Counted from the stretch's first letter, positions 1 to 11,547 are shown. The stretch: 64,000 nt of DNA from an uncultured bacterium (GCA_948469375.1 CAOKLO010000009.1:1-64000); one strand, 5' to 3'. The notes: generated from the sequence alone by a model not told the origin. Numbers and translations: made by a program.

Positions 1-317
1 AGTAATTAAGTTGTTGAATTCAGTGGTTCTAAAAGATCCCACTGGCGGCGGTACAGATAGTGAATTTTGTCTGACCGCTGGTAAATCTTTGTAAAACAGC
101 AACACATACAGCGTGTTGGGCAAGCGGTGGAGGCGGGGGACTCTCTATCTCTCCGCACTCAATCAAGGCGAGATGCACATCGCCTCGACCCGTGGCCTTG
201 CGGCTGGATCGCGCCACCGATCCAACTTAACGACAGGGTGCATCATGTAAAGCAACGGACTCGGTACAAAAGTTGAAAAAGGGCTATAGATTGATTATGT
301 CAAGCTATTTACGTCAC
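1..317. other. No gene recognised
   Basis: This stretch lies downstream of the SLH protein gene. A 62-codon open frame on the minus strand (29-217) has no recognisable content and no ribosome site, so it is not called. No clear terminator with a T-run is visible after the SLH gene stop codon. Confidence 0.5.
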
Positions 318-3300
318 TCACTTTCGTTTATGCAGAAAATTGTAAAGCATCTGCGCTGTCTCTGCGCGGGTGGCCTGCCCGGTGGGGTCCAAAATACCGC
401 CGCCCTTTCCATTGAGGATGCCGCGCTCCGTTGTCCAGCGCAGGGCTTCCTCCGCCCAATCGCTGGCCTTGTACGCATCGGCAAAGTGCAGCTCCCGATC
501 CGTAGCGGCGGGGCTTCCGGCGTACCGCCACAGCATGACAGCCAACTGCGCCCTGGTGATGTTATCGTTGGGGCCGAAGGCTCCGTTGCCGTAGCCCCCG
601 ATGATGCCCTGGGCCGCTGCCCAGGACACCCCCTCGGCGTACCACTGGCCGTTGTCCACGTCCGCGAATACGCCCGTAAGGGCTTGGGTGGGGTTGTTCT
701 CCAGGTTGTGGAGCACCACCGCCAGCATCCCTCGGCTCATGGGGGCCTCGGGGCTGAACTGCCCGGGGGCGGTGCCGTTGAACAGCTCGTGGGCGCTGGC
801 AAAGGCCACGGCGTCCGCCGCCCAGCTCGTGGCGGGCACGTCGGCAAAGGTGCCGCTGTTGTCCACGATCTCCAGCTTAGCGGAACCGTCCAGGGGGATG
901 GTCACAGCGCCGTTATCCGCCACGGACTTCCGTACAACTTCCCGTGTGCCGTCCTCCCGTACCAGCACCGCCACGGTGCCGGGGGTGGCGCTGGCCGTGG
1001 GCACAGTGAGGGTCACGCCGCCGGGAACATTCTCCACGGTTTTTCCTCCCGCCGTCACAGTCAGCTCCACCGTGTTCCCCGTCTGCTGGGCGGTGACGGT
1101 GACGGCGCCGCCCGCGCTGGACAGGCTGCCCAGGCCCCCGTTGGGGATGGTCACGTCGGCCACGGGGGTGGATACCGTCAGGCTGGCGTTTGTCTGGCTC
1201 CCGAGCTGCCCCACGGTGGAGGCAGGGATGGACACCTCCGCTTTGGTCACGCTCCCGGTGATCTTGGGGGCGATCACCACATCCTCGCTCTTGTTGGCCA
1301 CGGCCTGTTTTACGATCTCCTGGCCCATGGTGGTGTTGACGGTGGTGGTGGTTGTGCCGCCCTGAGTGCTGGCTGTGGGGGCGGCGGTGGTTGTGGTGGT
1401 CACGTTGGAGCTGCCCTGCCCGGTGGTGGTGACGGGGAGGGTGGAGCTGCCGGGGGTGCTGGGGCCGGAGGGCACATAGGTGCCGCCCCCGCCTGTGCTC
1501 TGTACCCACGGCGTAATTTTGCCCGTCAGGGTGGTGTAGTTGGCCGTGTCGGTGGGGGTAAAGATCCACTCATAGGCGGTGTTGGCCGTCACTTCCGTGG
1601 TGTCGGCCAGGGCCCAGGCCACGGTGCCCGTAGGTTTCAGATTGCTCCCCTCGGTGGTCAGTCTCACATCCGCCAGGGTCTTGCCGCTGGCGGAGATGGC
1701 GGTGTACTTGGGCGCGCCCGTGGGAGTGGCCTTGTTGATGGTCACAACAACGGTGCCCGTGGCCTCGGCGTAGTTGTCCTTGTCGGTGGGCACGAATTTG
1801 ACGGTCTTGGTGCCGCTGTCCGCCACGTTGGTCAACGCCTGATTCTCCGCAAAGCTCCATGTGCCGGGGACGTTTTTCCCGTCAACCGTGGCGGTGCCCT
1901 TAATTGCGGTATCGGGAACGGCCTCGCCGGTGTAGGTGATGGTGATGGGGTTCGCCGCCAGGGTGGGCACGAATTTGTCTGTAACGGTGACGGTGATGGT
2001 CAAGTCAAAAGCGTTGTAATTGGTGGTGCTGGTCACGGGAACGGTGATCGTGCCGGTCTGCCCCTTCTTTTGACCGTCATTCACCAGCTTATAGGTCAGC
2101 ACCGCGCCGTCCACAGAGGGTTCGCCCTCAAAAATGCCGTTATTATCTGTTTTGGTGGGCGTATCCAGCACATAGCCAGCCGGGAGCAGGTTGGATAGAT
2201 CATAGGTTTTCGTCATGCCGAACTTGCCGGAGGTGCTGGCGGTGGTTGTGCCGGAGTAGGCGGCCTTGGCGATGTTCAGCGTTACCTTGGCCGTCAGCGG
2301 ATTATAGTTGCCTGCGCCAGTGGCCGGGGTGAAGGTGGCGGTGTACTCGCCGCTGTCCCCCACGTTGGGAACCGTGTCCCCGGCCAGCTTCCAGGTGCCC
2401 GCCACATCGTTTCCGTTCAGCTTGGCGGTCAGGCCCTCAACGGTCAGGGCGGACAGCTTATCGCCGTAGGTGCCTTTGGCGGTGCCGGTGCCGTCCACGG
2501 TCAGGTCGGCTTTGCCGATGGTGAAGGCGCCCTGGGCGGTGCCGGAGTAGTTGCCTTTGCCTGTGACGGTAATGGTGGCGGTGCCAGCATTGGTGTTGCC
2601 GGCGTAGGCCACGGTGTAGTCGATGTCCTTCACCAGCGTTTGCCCACCCAGGGTCACAACAGGATCGGGTGTGAGGGCGCTCCCGGTGTAGGTGAACGGG
2701 CCGGTGGCACTCACTGACGCCCCGGCGAAGGGCTTGGCAGTGATGGTGAAGGTGGTGGAGCCGCTGACATCGTAGTTGCCCGCCACATTCGCGATGGTGA
2801 CGGTGGCGGTGCCAGCGTTGGTGTTGTTGCTGTACCCCACTGTGTACTCGCTGGCCGGGATTATGGTATTGCCGTCCTTAACAACAACGGCGGGCTTCTT
2901 CTCGGTGCCGTCATAGACAAAGGTATCGGGGGTCAGCGCAATGGCAGGGCTGGTGACAGGTTTGGGGCTGATGGTCACTGTCAGCGGGGTGGTGCTTGCC
3001 GCCGCTGTATTGTCCGTTTCCGGGATGTTGGCGGTGAGGGTGTATGCCCCCGCGTTCATTGGCTCGGCGCTCCAGTCAAAGGTCACATCAGCATAAGTCG
3101 CGCCAGTGATGGTCAGATCGTCCGCCGTGGGGTTAGGGATCGTCTGACCGTCATAGGTTTTGCTTGGGTCATAGCCTTCGGCAAAGGCGATTGTGGGCTG
3201 GGATTTGCTGATGGTCAGCGTCAGCGTGTTCGTACTCTCGGCGGCGGCATAGTTGCCTTTTGCCTCAACGCGGGCCTTGATGGTGTAAATCCCGGCGTCG

Positions 3301-6235
3301 GTGGGCAGACCGCCCTTAAACTCGCTGCCGCCCTGCTTTGCATAGGAAAATTGGCAGGGGCCTGTGTCGTGGGTGATGCCAAGCTGAATACCATTCGGCC
3401 CGGTGGCTTTGGGTGCGGTAATGGCCGCTGGATTGCCGGTATAGGGTAGCTCCTGGATGGTGCTTTCCCATGCAAGGGTAGGCGTGGCCGGACTGATGGT
3501 AAAGGTCGTACTGGCAGAGCCGGAGTAATTGCCGTCCGCTGTCGCGGTGACGGTCACGGTGGCTTCACCCGCGTCAATGTTGCCGGTGGCGCTGATGGTG
3601 TACTGGTCGGAATCAATCGTTGTTCCGTTCAGCTCCACCGTCACTTCCCCTGCTGCCGGGACAATCGCCGTGCCGGTGTAGGTGTAGCTGCCGCTGACGG
3701 TCACAGTTGCGCCGTCGAGCATGGTTTTCTTTGTGGTGATGGACGCACCTGTGCTGTCAGGGGAGGCGTTGTGGTTGTCGTCCTCTTTCAGACGGGAATA
3801 GAAAGTATACGCCTTATTCGGATCAAGCCCGGTGAACGTCGGGCTTTCCTGCCACTCGCCACCGTCCACCTTGTACTCCCCGTTTGTAATGGTATTCAGC
3901 GTGATGCTGTTGTCCGTGACCTCCGCCGCAGAAGGCGCGGCAGGCGTGGCCTGATCCGCCTTGGAGATCGTCCCCGTTGTGGTGACGGTGGTGCTGGACA
4001 ATGTATAGTTGTCCTTGCTGCCACCCTCCAGAGTGATGCCGCTGGCGGTAACGGTCTTGTTCTCTCCCGCATTGGCGTTGTCGTAGGCGTAGCCGGTGGC
4101 CGTGGCGGTCACATCATCGTTGCCCACCTTGCCCTCCAATGTAATGGACAGGCCAGCAGGGACGGCAGTTGTGCCGTCATAGGTCTTGGCGGCGGTGCCG
4201 GTAATGGAGGGCGTCAGCGGGGCGGGGTCAACGGTGAAGGGCAGCACACAATCTGCCAACTTATTATCGTCGTCGCGAATAATAATGATTTCAATTTTCA
4301 TTTTATGTGTTCCGGCACTCAGGAGGGTGCCGTTTGTCAGTTTAGCCATAGTGGGAGGGTCAACAATAACGTCATTAGAAAAAATATTTGTTACTCCAGA
4401 CGGGCTATTCACATTAGCAGCTACCACCACCGTTTCCGTCAGGGTTTCTTCCGCCGTGACCACCCCGGTCAAATCCCCATAGACCAGCTTGGGAATGTGG
4501 ATCGTCACGGTGCCTAAATCCTTTCCATAGCTGCAGGTTTTGCAGGCTTCGCTCACCGCTATGACCGTGCCGCTGGCCTCGGCGGTGCATTTGATTTTAT
4601 GCGCCTCCACATTTTGATACCCGCAGAGCTTACAGATCCGGGTGTGGCTGGTGTCGTTGTGGGTGTATTCGCCGTAGTCGCAGTTTTCCGCCGCCTTGGT
4701 ATAGCCGCAGTAGGGGCAGCTCAGGGTGTGAGTACCGTCGTTATTAGCAGTCGGCGTGACATCCTTGTGCTGGCACTCCTGCACCGTCACAGGGCCAGCC
4801 AACTCTTTTTGCTCTGCCAACTCGGACAGGAGGATAGGGGTGTTGCCTTTGTAATAGGCGCAGTTTTCAGCCAGCAGACTGGCAAGTGTATGGGAAGAAC
4901 CCACCGAAATACTACTGTAAGTTCCGGCGGAGAGCTGGGCGAATCGTGCTGGAGCGACACGCAATCCACCTACGGTACCCTGTATGGACACGCTCTCACC
5001 TGTGACGGATAGAACTGATGTGTTATCATCAACGAGCACACCATACCTTGAGCCGATAAAGGTTCCGCCTTCCAGTGTTAGTGCGCCTCCACGTAAAGTA
5101 ATGGCTTGAGGATAATTACCATCTGTTCCGGTGTAAATGACCTTGCCATTTCCTCTTATGGTCAAATGGCCGCTGCCCGACACGAAAAAAACACAGTATG
5201 TGGGATTGGCGATTGTTTTCCCATTCAGATTCACTGTGAAGTTCCCGGAGGACAGCGCGATGTACGTTTCAAAATTCACGTCTGTCAGCAGCGTCACCGT
5301 TGCTCCTGTGTTTTCCTCGGTGAACGCGCTGGCAAGGTTGCTTTCGCCATAGTAGCCGATCACCGCATTGTCCTTCTCGGCTTTCGCCGCAGCGGTGATG
5401 TTGACCGTTGCCGTCCCCTCGGCCCCGGCCATGTTGCCATTCTCAATAAATTTCGCGGTGAGGGTGATTCCCGTTTTCGGGCCATTCGCGGCAAGCAGCA
5501 CTTCGGAGGCGGGGACGGTCATGGTGTAGGTGCCGTCCACCGCGCTGACAGGCTCGGACACCTGCGTAGTACCCACAAATACCGCCATCTGGCCCGCAGT
5601 GGGCGCGGCAAGGCTGGACGCAAACATGGCGGAGTTGGCCGGGGCCGGAGCGTCCCCGGTGGGCGTGGGCGTGGCCTTGACGGTGATGGTGTCGCTGGCG
5701 GTGAAGCTGGTAGTTTCCTCGCTGCCGTTGAAGGTTTTCACCTTGCCCTCACTCGTTAAATCCGTGCTGGACTTCGCCACGGTAAAGGTCTTGCTGATGG
5801 ACGTATGCCCCTCTTTGGAGAAGGTCACGGTATAGTCCCCAGCCGCTTTTACCTCTGACGGGTCAATGGTGTGTGTCCAGCCCTCCGCGCTGGCTTTGAC
5901 GGTAAAGGTCTGATTGAAATAGGTGCCTGTGCTGGTTTTGGAGGCGTCAATTTTGATGCCGGACACATCCAGCGCCTCGCCGGTATACACCAGCTCCGGC
6001 ACCACGATCATATCCTCGGTGGGGTCGCCGTTAATGGTGTACTTGCCGTTAGGGTCGAGGGTCGTGCTGGAAGCCAGATAGCTTGCGTCCGCCAGCGTCA
6101 GCTCGCACGTCCCGGTGGTGGGGGCTTCTCCGCTGCCTTTGCCAAAACCGTAAGATGTGCTGTTTCCGGCGGTTAGATTCACTATGCCGCCGTTGATGGT
6201 CAGCCTGCCGCCGCAGCCAGCGCTGTCATTAAGAG
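318..6235 (-). CDS. SLH-domain cell-surface protein with Ig-like repeats, 5'-truncated
   Basis: A very large secreted cell-wall protein, about 1,970 codons of open frame. The C-terminal ~180 residues hold three SLH domains (FADVPATSW, FADVDNGQWYAEG, FADAYKASDWAEE), which in this family bind secondary cell-wall polymer. Before them lie a Thr/Ser-rich linker and many MBG/YDG-type Ig-like repeats (recurrent TYTGxA, YDGT and NAGT motifs). The N-terminal part has a beta-helix-like segment and two CxxC pairs (CPYCGY, CKLCGY). No signal peptide is present. A GTG at 6182 is the first start-like codon, but the frame continues upstream with the same repeat-like composition (DSAGCGGRLTINGG) to 6235. There it meets the 66-bp repeat seen beside the IS1182 fragment and stops. 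The N-terminus with its signal peptide therefore appears to have been lost, and the gene is probably not functional as an exported protein. Confidence 0.85.
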
Positions 6236-6301
6236 TTATTCTCTATTTTATCATCTTTACGAGAAAAAGTCTGCCTCCTGGCAGACTTTTTCGACAAGCT
6301 G
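6236..6301 (-). repeat. 66-bp inverted repeat, left copy (IS1182-type end)
   Basis: Read on the minus strand this is identical, as far as I can align by eye, to 24556-24621. It contains an internal hairpin (AAAAAGTCTGCC/GGCAGACTTTTT). In the right copy the same sequence leads directly into an IS1182-family transposase start. Here it leads directly into the interrupted SLH gene, so it is a solo IS end at a deletion or rearrangement breakpoint. Confidence 0.85.
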
Positions 6302-6335
6302 AGTGCGGCAGCCTGGATATCCAGGCTGCCGCACT
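6302..6335. terminator. 34-bp perfect palindrome abutting the IS end
   Basis: A 15-bp stem (AGTGCGGCAGCCTGG and its complement) with an ATAT centre, followed on the plus strand by GTTTT. It could act as a rho-independent terminator. It touches the 66-bp repeat directly, just as a different palindrome touches the right copy, which suggests the element inserts next to hairpins. Confidence 0.6.
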
Positions 6336-6679
6336 GTTTTACGCTTACATATTACTTATAATCTCAGATCCTTTAATAAGACAGTCTCCCTATAGGAGCA
6401 GTGGCCGTTAGAGCCGCACTGTGTTCCTAGTTAGCCTGTTAGCAAGCTGTCATAAACATATGACCAGGATATTCAATCTGCGTATTGACAAAAATTCTGC
6501 ATCTCGCAAAGGAAAAGGAGGGCCACGCTGTATAGTATAGAGCAAAAGATACCAAAGTGCCACTAATTAGCTATAAGAACTATTCTGTCTGTAGTAATAT
6601 GATTATCGCAACAAGTTAACAAGGTGCAAGAAATTGGAAAATATAATTATACCTGTGGTTGTTGCGCTTTTCAGTTTTA
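6336..6679. other. AT-richer intergenic stretch, no gene
   Basis: No credible open frame or RNA gene is seen. The short plus-strand frame at 6624-6866 mostly lies antisense to the GH13 gene. The stretch is the 3' flank of the 6680-7972 gene and shows no strong terminator. Confidence 0.5.
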
Positions 6680-7972
6680 CTATTCAACCCGGGAAGTTTC
6701 AAAAATAATAGGTACCCCATGGCAGCAGATATGGTTAAATTTTACTTCTACGCTGCTTCCATCAGCAAGATTCACATATATTCCATCGGGGGCGGCCACC
6801 GTCACTAAACTACTTGCTCCCTTTAAGCTGAAAATGCCGATTAACTGTTTTTCCTTAGAAGAATAAGTAGCATACAGAATATCATCTATCATAGCTTGGA
6901 CATGGTATGCACCATTGGTAATCAAAGGATTTTGTTTCATAGTGTAGAAGTACCGAAGCTGTTCGGAACGATCTGCTGCAAAATCCCAATTCACTGGGTC
7001 TTTGTCAAAAAGGCTGGGCAAATGCGCACAGCCCACCTCCTGGCCACCATAAAGTAAAACCATCCCTTTTTGAAAATAAAGAAATGCGGTCCAGTTCAAA
7101 AGTGCAGTCTCATCCGGTATGATGAAACTGGCGCGCAAATTATCATGATTTTCCAGATACCGGAGTTTTACATAGTTATCTGGATAAATAGTTTCCTGCT
7201 GATTAACATATTCAGCGTATCGGGCCAAAGGAATTTTGCCCATCAGGTACTCCCTGAAATGGGTGAAAATGTCATATTCATAGCTGACATCAAAGGCCTG
7301 ATAAATCTCGGAGTCTGACAAACTGGGGATTCCCTGCGCCCGCGTTCTGGCAATAAAGGCAGGATCAATTGACTCACTGAGCCAAAAGCACCCAGGCCGG
7401 ACAGATTCCACCTCATCCCTGGCCCGAAGCCAAAATTCAAGAGGCACTAAAGAAGCTACATCACATCGGAACCCGTCCACCATAGACGCCCAGTATTTTA
7501 GCGTCTCAATTTGATAGTCCCACAATTCAGAATGGGAGTAATCAAGATCTACAACATCAGGCCATTCGCCAATGCGGTTACCGGGGCTGCCATCACCCTT
7601 ATGGTAAAACCAATCAGGGTGATTCTGGGCCAGCCAAGAATCTGGTGAGGTATGATTATATACCACATCAATGATACATTTCATATCAAAACGGTGGATA
7701 TCTTCTACCAAACGCTGAAAATCCTCAAGGGATCCATACTCAGGATTGACGGCTCGATAGTCAGAAATTGCGTATGGGCACCCCAATGTACCCTTATGCG
7801 ATTCAGCGCCTATAGGATGGATAGGCATGAGCCATATAATATCTACCCCCAAGGATTTTATCCGCTGCAAATCTTGGCGGACTGCTTCAAACGTACCCTC
7901 GTTACTGTGGTTGCGGACATATATTGAGTACATGACTTGATTGCGGTATTTTTTGATTGTATTTTTTGCCAT
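6680..7972 (-). CDS. GH13 alpha-amylase-family glycosidase
   Basis: A cytoplasmic alpha-glucan-acting enzyme with no signal peptide, about 430 residues. The GH13 signatures appear in order: IDVVYNH (region I), GFRCDVA (region II, nucleophile Asp), WLSESID (region III, acid/base Glu) and LENHD (region IV, third catalytic Asp). It lacks an N-terminal carbohydrate-binding domain and is shorter than typical amylases. The start is taken at the second ATG (MAKNTIKK), because an AAAGGA ribosome site lies 8-9 nt before it and only about 2 nt before the first ATG at 7978. It is the last gene of a minus-strand operon after the GH65 phosphorylase and the iron-sulphur aldo/keto reductase. Its exact bond and subfamily cannot be told from sequence alone. 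Confidence 0.88.
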   Translation of the reverse strand: MAKNTIKKYRNQVMYSIYVRNHSNEGTFEAVRQDLQRIKSLGVDIIWLMPIHPIGAESHKGTLGCPYAISDYRAVNPEYGSLEDFQRLVEDIHRFDMKCIIDVVYNHTSPDSWLAQNHPDWFYHKGDGSPGNRIGEWPDVVDLDYSHSELWDYQIETLKYWASMVDGFRCDVASLVPLEFWLRARDEVESVRPGCFWLSESIDPAFIARTRAQGIPSLSDSEIYQAFDVSYEYDIFTHFREYLMGKIPLARYAEYVNQQETIYPDNYVKLRYLENHDNLRASFIIPDETALLNWTAFLYFQKGMVLLYGGQEVGCAHLPSLFDKDPVNWDFAADRSEQLRYFYTMKQNPLITNGAYHVQAMIDDILYATYSSKEKQLIGIFSLKGASSLVTVAAPDGIYVNLADGSSVEVKFNHICCHGVPIIFETSRVE

Positions 7973-8036
7973 AACCATTATCCTTTCAAATGTCTGGCGA
8001 TCTATTAGGCTGTATTACAGCTTGCCGGGAGAATCT

Positions 8037-9122
8037 TCATATATCAGAAATTTGGTGCAGCAAGTCTCGAATCATCAGGTTCTGTGGACAAGCAAGCTCG
8101 CATTTACCACACCTAATACAATCGGATGCCTTTTTCCAGCCTTGAGTACAGGATGTACATTCCTTTCCTTGCCTTTTTGCGTTGTACATAGCAAAAAGAT
8201 CCGGAATCGGTATAGCCTTTGGACAACAATCCACACAATATCGGCAGGCAGTGCAGGGGATGGCTTTCTCTCCAATCAAGATTGACCGTATATTCTCCAG
8301 TGCTGCCTGTTCCACCTCATTTAACTCGGCAGGAGCAGACATTGTGGCGGTGTTGTCCTCCATCATTTCCATACTGCTCATACCGGACAGGATCATGCGC
8401 ACATTAGGGAACTGGGCACAAAACCGCAGTGCGTAGCTAACGCTGCTCCCGCCACCCCATCCATCCAGTATTTGAGCCGCCTCTGGTGGAAGATCAGCGA
8501 GCTTGCCTCCCCGCACAGGCTCCATAACAATGACGGGTTTATTGTGCCGTTCGCATACCTCATAACAGGCCCTGCTCTGTACTTTGGGATCGTCGAAGTC
8601 CAGATAGTTGAACTGGAGCTGGACTATCTCAATTTCTGGGTGGTCAGTCAAAATGCGATTCAGCACATCCGCTGTGTCATGGAAAGACATCCCCACATGG
8701 CGAATCTTACCCTCCGTTTTCAACTGCTGGACAATTTCAAAGGCATGGCACATAGTATAACGGCGATATAGCGTGCTGTTGAGCGCGTGAAATAGATAGA
8801 AATCGAAATAGTCTACACCGCAGGCCGCCAACTGAGTTTCAAAAATGGGGCGGATATCATCCGCTGTGCGGAAATAACCATCACTGAGCTTATTGGCAAG
8901 GATGTAGGATTCCCTGGAATAGCGTGAAACGAGACTGGCGCGGACAGCGGTTTCACTGTGCCCGCTGATATATCCGTGGGCAGTGTCAAAATAATTGAAT
9001 CCCCGCTCCATAAAGCAGTCTACCATAGCACAGGTTTGGCTCAAATCCACCTGACTGCCATCCATAGGCAGGCGCATACAGCCAAAGCCAAACCGTTTTT
9101 TTATTTCAGGAAAGATTGTCAT
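8037..9122 (-). CDS. Aldo/keto reductase with C-terminal 4Fe-4S ferredoxin domain
   Basis: 361 residues. The N-terminal ~270 residues form an aldo/keto reductase TIM barrel (GFGCMRLP start, FDTAHGYISG with the catalytic Tyr, LANKLSD with the catalytic Lys, FYLFHALN). The C-terminal ~70 residues carry two cysteine clusters, CTACRYCVDCC and CIRCGKCELAC, typical of the ferredoxin-like tail of this subfamily. The ribosome site GAGGTG precedes the ATG. It sits 21 bp after the GH65 gene and 64 bp before the GH13 gene, so it is co-transcribed. The substrate is unknown. Its place in the operon suggests a sugar-derived carbonyl, but that is inference. Confidence 0.88.
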   Translation of the reverse strand: MTIFPEIKKRFGFGCMRLPMDGSQVDLSQTCAMVDCFMERGFNYFDTAHGYISGHSETAVRASLVSRYSRESYILANKLSDGYFRTADDIRPIFETQLAACGVDYFDFYLFHALNSTLYRRYTMCHAFEIVQQLKTEGKIRHVGMSFHDTADVLNRILTDHPEIEIVQLQFNYLDFDDPKVQSRACYEVCERHNKPVIVMEPVRGGKLADLPPEAAQILDGWGGGSSVSYALRFCAQFPNVRMILSGMSSMEMMEDNTATMSAPAELNEVEQAALENIRSILIGEKAIPCTACRYCVDCCPKAIPIPDLFAMYNAKRQGKECTSCTQGWKKASDCIRCGKCELACPQNLMIRDLLHQISDI

Positions 9123-9143
9123 AAAAACACCTCAAATGCAGCG

Positions 9144-11402
9144 TCATTTCAATGCCTGCTGCCAGCGGTCCCGAACAAAGATCAACTCCCCATTTATCGC
9201 AATTTCCAGAGGCTCCCCCTGTAGTAGCTCACAAACAAATTCCTCAGCGTTGAAGCGGATTTCCAGCAGCCTTTCGCGGTAATGCAGCCGCATTTTAACC
9301 TGTTCCCATTTTTCCGGACAGTGAGGCGAAAAGGAGAGCTGTCCCCCTTGGTAAAACATTCCGGCAAACCCGTGCATCAGCGCAATCCACGATCCTGCCA
9401 TGCTGGTGATATGCAGGCCATCCTCTGTGTCGGCGTTGAAGTTATCCAAATCCAGACGCGCGGCCTGCTGGTACAGCCGGTAGGCGTCTGCTTCAAATCC
9501 GCACGCCGACGCTACAGTGCTGTGCATACTGGGGGACAGGGAGGACTCATGGACAGTCAAAGGCTCGTAAAAAAGGAAATTTGCCCTTTTTTGTTCCAGC
9601 GTGAACCTGCGGGGGAAGTAGTAGAATGCTAAGATGACATCTGCTTGCTTGATGAAGCAGGAACGCAGGATGCGATCCCAAGACCAATGTTTGCACAGGG
9701 GAAGCTCATCGGCAGGGATTTCAGCGGCGGGGTAGATTTCCTTATCCATGAATCCGTCCTGCTGGATGAACAGCATAGTTTCTGGATCATAGTTCAAGTA
9801 CATTTTGTCTGCGACTTCCTGCATTTTCTGCATCTGCGCCGTGTCTAACGGGTAGGACAGCTTTTTTACCCAGTCCAGCGTATATTCGATGGACCACTTA
9901 GCCATATAATTGGTGAGAAAATCGTTGTTCACATTATTGTCGTATTCATTTGGGCCGGTGACACCCAAAAGCATATAACAATCTTTGTCTGGCTGATAGC
10001 TGGCGCGGCAAGCCCAGAAACGCGCGATCTCCACCATTACATGGATGCCATAATCCCGGATATAGCTTTCATCGCCGGTATATTCAGTGTAGCAGTAAAT
10101 CGCATATACCATACCAGCATTGCGGTGCAGCTCCTCAAACGTGATTTCCCATTCATTGTGGCACTCCTCGCCGTCAAAAGTCACCATAGGGTAAAGAGCG
10201 CCGGCCATCCCAATTTTTGCTGCGTTCTCTTTTGCCTTTTCCAGTGTATTATAGCGGAATTTCAACAGCTTCCGCGCCGTATCAGGTGTGGATGTAACCA
10301 GATACATGGGGAAACAATACCCTTCTGTATCATAGTAGGCCGCGCCGCCATATTTTTCCCCAGTGAAACCCTTGGGGCCAATGTTTAGCCGCTCATCACT
10401 CCCATCATAAGTGCTCCACAAATGAAACAGGTTGAAGCGGATGCCTTGCTGGGCGGCAATATCACCATCAATTGTTACATCGCATAGCTGCCACCTCTTT
10501 GCCCATGCTGCCGCCTGCCTCTGGCGAAGGGTAACTGTACCTTCATCTGCCGCGTGGGCAAGGATTCCGCCTCCCACTGAGGCCAATTCCTCGCGGGGGA
10601 TGTCCCGGGTGGTGACCACACTGACCAACTTTTCTATGTGGAACGCGTCCCCGGCACTTAACTCGGCCTCAAAACGATGGAATACGCAACGCTCTCCCTG
10701 AATGCAGCTCTGCCGTACACTGTCCTCCATGCAGTGGGCATGGGAGGTAAAGCCCACCGCAAATCGGGGGACATCAAACGAATTTTCCATGGTTTCGCTC
10801 TCCAAATACAGCCTGTCTCCTCCCTCCAGGGCTCGCAACACCCAGAACTGATCTCCATAATTTGCGTCTGAGTTCTTGACGTTGGCATCCAAGCCCGTCT
10901 CTATAGTCACGAAGCCCACATCATCCAAGGCGGTGACAGAGTAGGTCATGCAGGCAATTTGTTTGGTGTCAATCGAGAAAAAACGGGAGGACACAATCTT
11001 CAGCCGGCCGCTTTCTGTGCGCAGCACCATCTCCCTCTCCATGACACCGGTGCGCATATCTATCACCCGGCGGAATGTCTCAATAGGGGTCTGGGCGAGA
11101 TCAATTCTCCTGCCATTTACAGATAGGTGGAACATCAAAAAATCCGGCGCATTGATGACCTTCCCAAAATAGCGGGGGTATCCATTTTTCCACCAGCCTA
11201 CACGGGTTTTATCCGGCATCCAAACGCCGGCAATATATATGCCTTTTAGTGTATCTCCGGTGTAATCTTCCTCGTAATTTCCACGAGCGCCCATATACCC
11301 GTTTCCCAAGCTCATGACGGATTCAGCCGGCCGGTTTTCGCTGTGGTCAATTTCTGTCTGGATTAAGCAGAATGGATCAAGTTCTCGTAAAATACGTTTC
11401 AA
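9144..11402 (-). CDS. GH65 disaccharide phosphorylase (kojibiose/maltose/trehalose type)
   Basis: An intracellular inverting phosphorylase, about 752 residues, the normal length for GH65. It should split an alpha-glucosyl disaccharide with phosphate to give beta-glucose-1-phosphate and a hexose. Visible family motifs are SLGNGYMGARGNYEE near the N-terminus, GVTGPNEYDNNVNND (the catalytic Glu is in GPNEY), the phosphate-site HESSLSPSMHS, and DTEDGLHITSMAGSW. Kojibiose, maltose, nigerose and trehalose phosphorylases share these motifs, so specificity is open. The start is TTG at 11402, 8 nt after GAGAGGAG; a GTG at 11411 lies too close to that site. It is the first gene of the operon and has two copies of the predicted LacI operator just upstream. 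The beta-phosphoglucomutase half of the 19472-20713 fusion is the expected next step. Confidence 0.92.
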   Translation of the reverse strand: MKRILRELDPFCLIQTEIDHSENRPAESVMSLGNGYMGARGNYEEDYTGDTLKGIYIAGVWMPDKTRVGWWKNGYPRYFGKVINAPDFLMFHLSVNGRRIDLAQTPIETFRRVIDMRTGVMEREMVLRTESGRLKIVSSRFFSIDTKQIACMTYSVTALDDVGFVTIETGLDANVKNSDANYGDQFWVLRALEGGDRLYLESETMENSFDVPRFAVGFTSHAHCMEDSVRQSCIQGERCVFHRFEAELSAGDAFHIEKLVSVVTTRDIPREELASVGGGILAHAADEGTVTLRQRQAAAWAKRWQLCDVTIDGDIAAQQGIRFNLFHLWSTYDGSDERLNIGPKGFTGEKYGGAAYYDTEGYCFPMYLVTSTPDTARKLLKFRYNTLEKAKENAAKIGMAGALYPMVTFDGEECHNEWEITFEELHRNAGMVYAIYCYTEYTGDESYIRDYGIHVMVEIARFWACRASYQPDKDCYMLLGVTGPNEYDNNVNNDFLTNYMAKWSIEYTLDWVKKLSYPLDTAQMQKMQEVADKMYLNYDPETMLFIQQDGFMDKEIYPAAEIPADELPLCKHWSWDRILRSCFIKQADVILAFYYFPRRFTLEQKRANFLFYEPLTVHESSLSPSMHSTVASACGFEADAYRLYQQAARLDLDNFNADTEDGLHITSMAGSWIALMHGFAGMFYQGGQLSFSPHCPEKWEQVKMRLHYRERLLEIRFNAEEFVCELLQGEPLEIAINGELIFVRDRWQQALK

Positions 11403-11423
11403 AATAACCACTCCTCTCTTAAG

Positions 11424-11444
11424 TTATCGATAAATTATCGATAA
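11424..11444. promoter_or_regulatory. Tandem LacI-type operators upstream of the GH65 operon
   Basis: Two copies of the perfect palindrome TTATCGATAA (11424-11433 and 11435-11444) lie between the GH65 start and a plausible minus-strand promoter (TTGTGT, 16 bp, TATTAT, reading downward from about 11467). The same palindrome recurs at 12663 and 19401. Confidence 0.75.
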
Positions 11445-11547
11445 TATATTAAACAGTTAATCACACAATCCGTACTTTGTCAATAGAAATTGATCAAAAA
11501 AGCAGCCAGGCTTTTTACAGCCCAGCTGCTTTTGTTTTACAATCTGT

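Noticed and set aside
29-217. 62-codon minus-strand ORF at the left edge
   Set aside because: No ribosome site, no domain, low-complexity proline run.
273-2198. 641-codon plus-strand open frame
   Set aside because: Antisense to the SLH gene; Gly/His-rich composition typical of reverse-read GC-rich repeats, with no domain or ribosome site.
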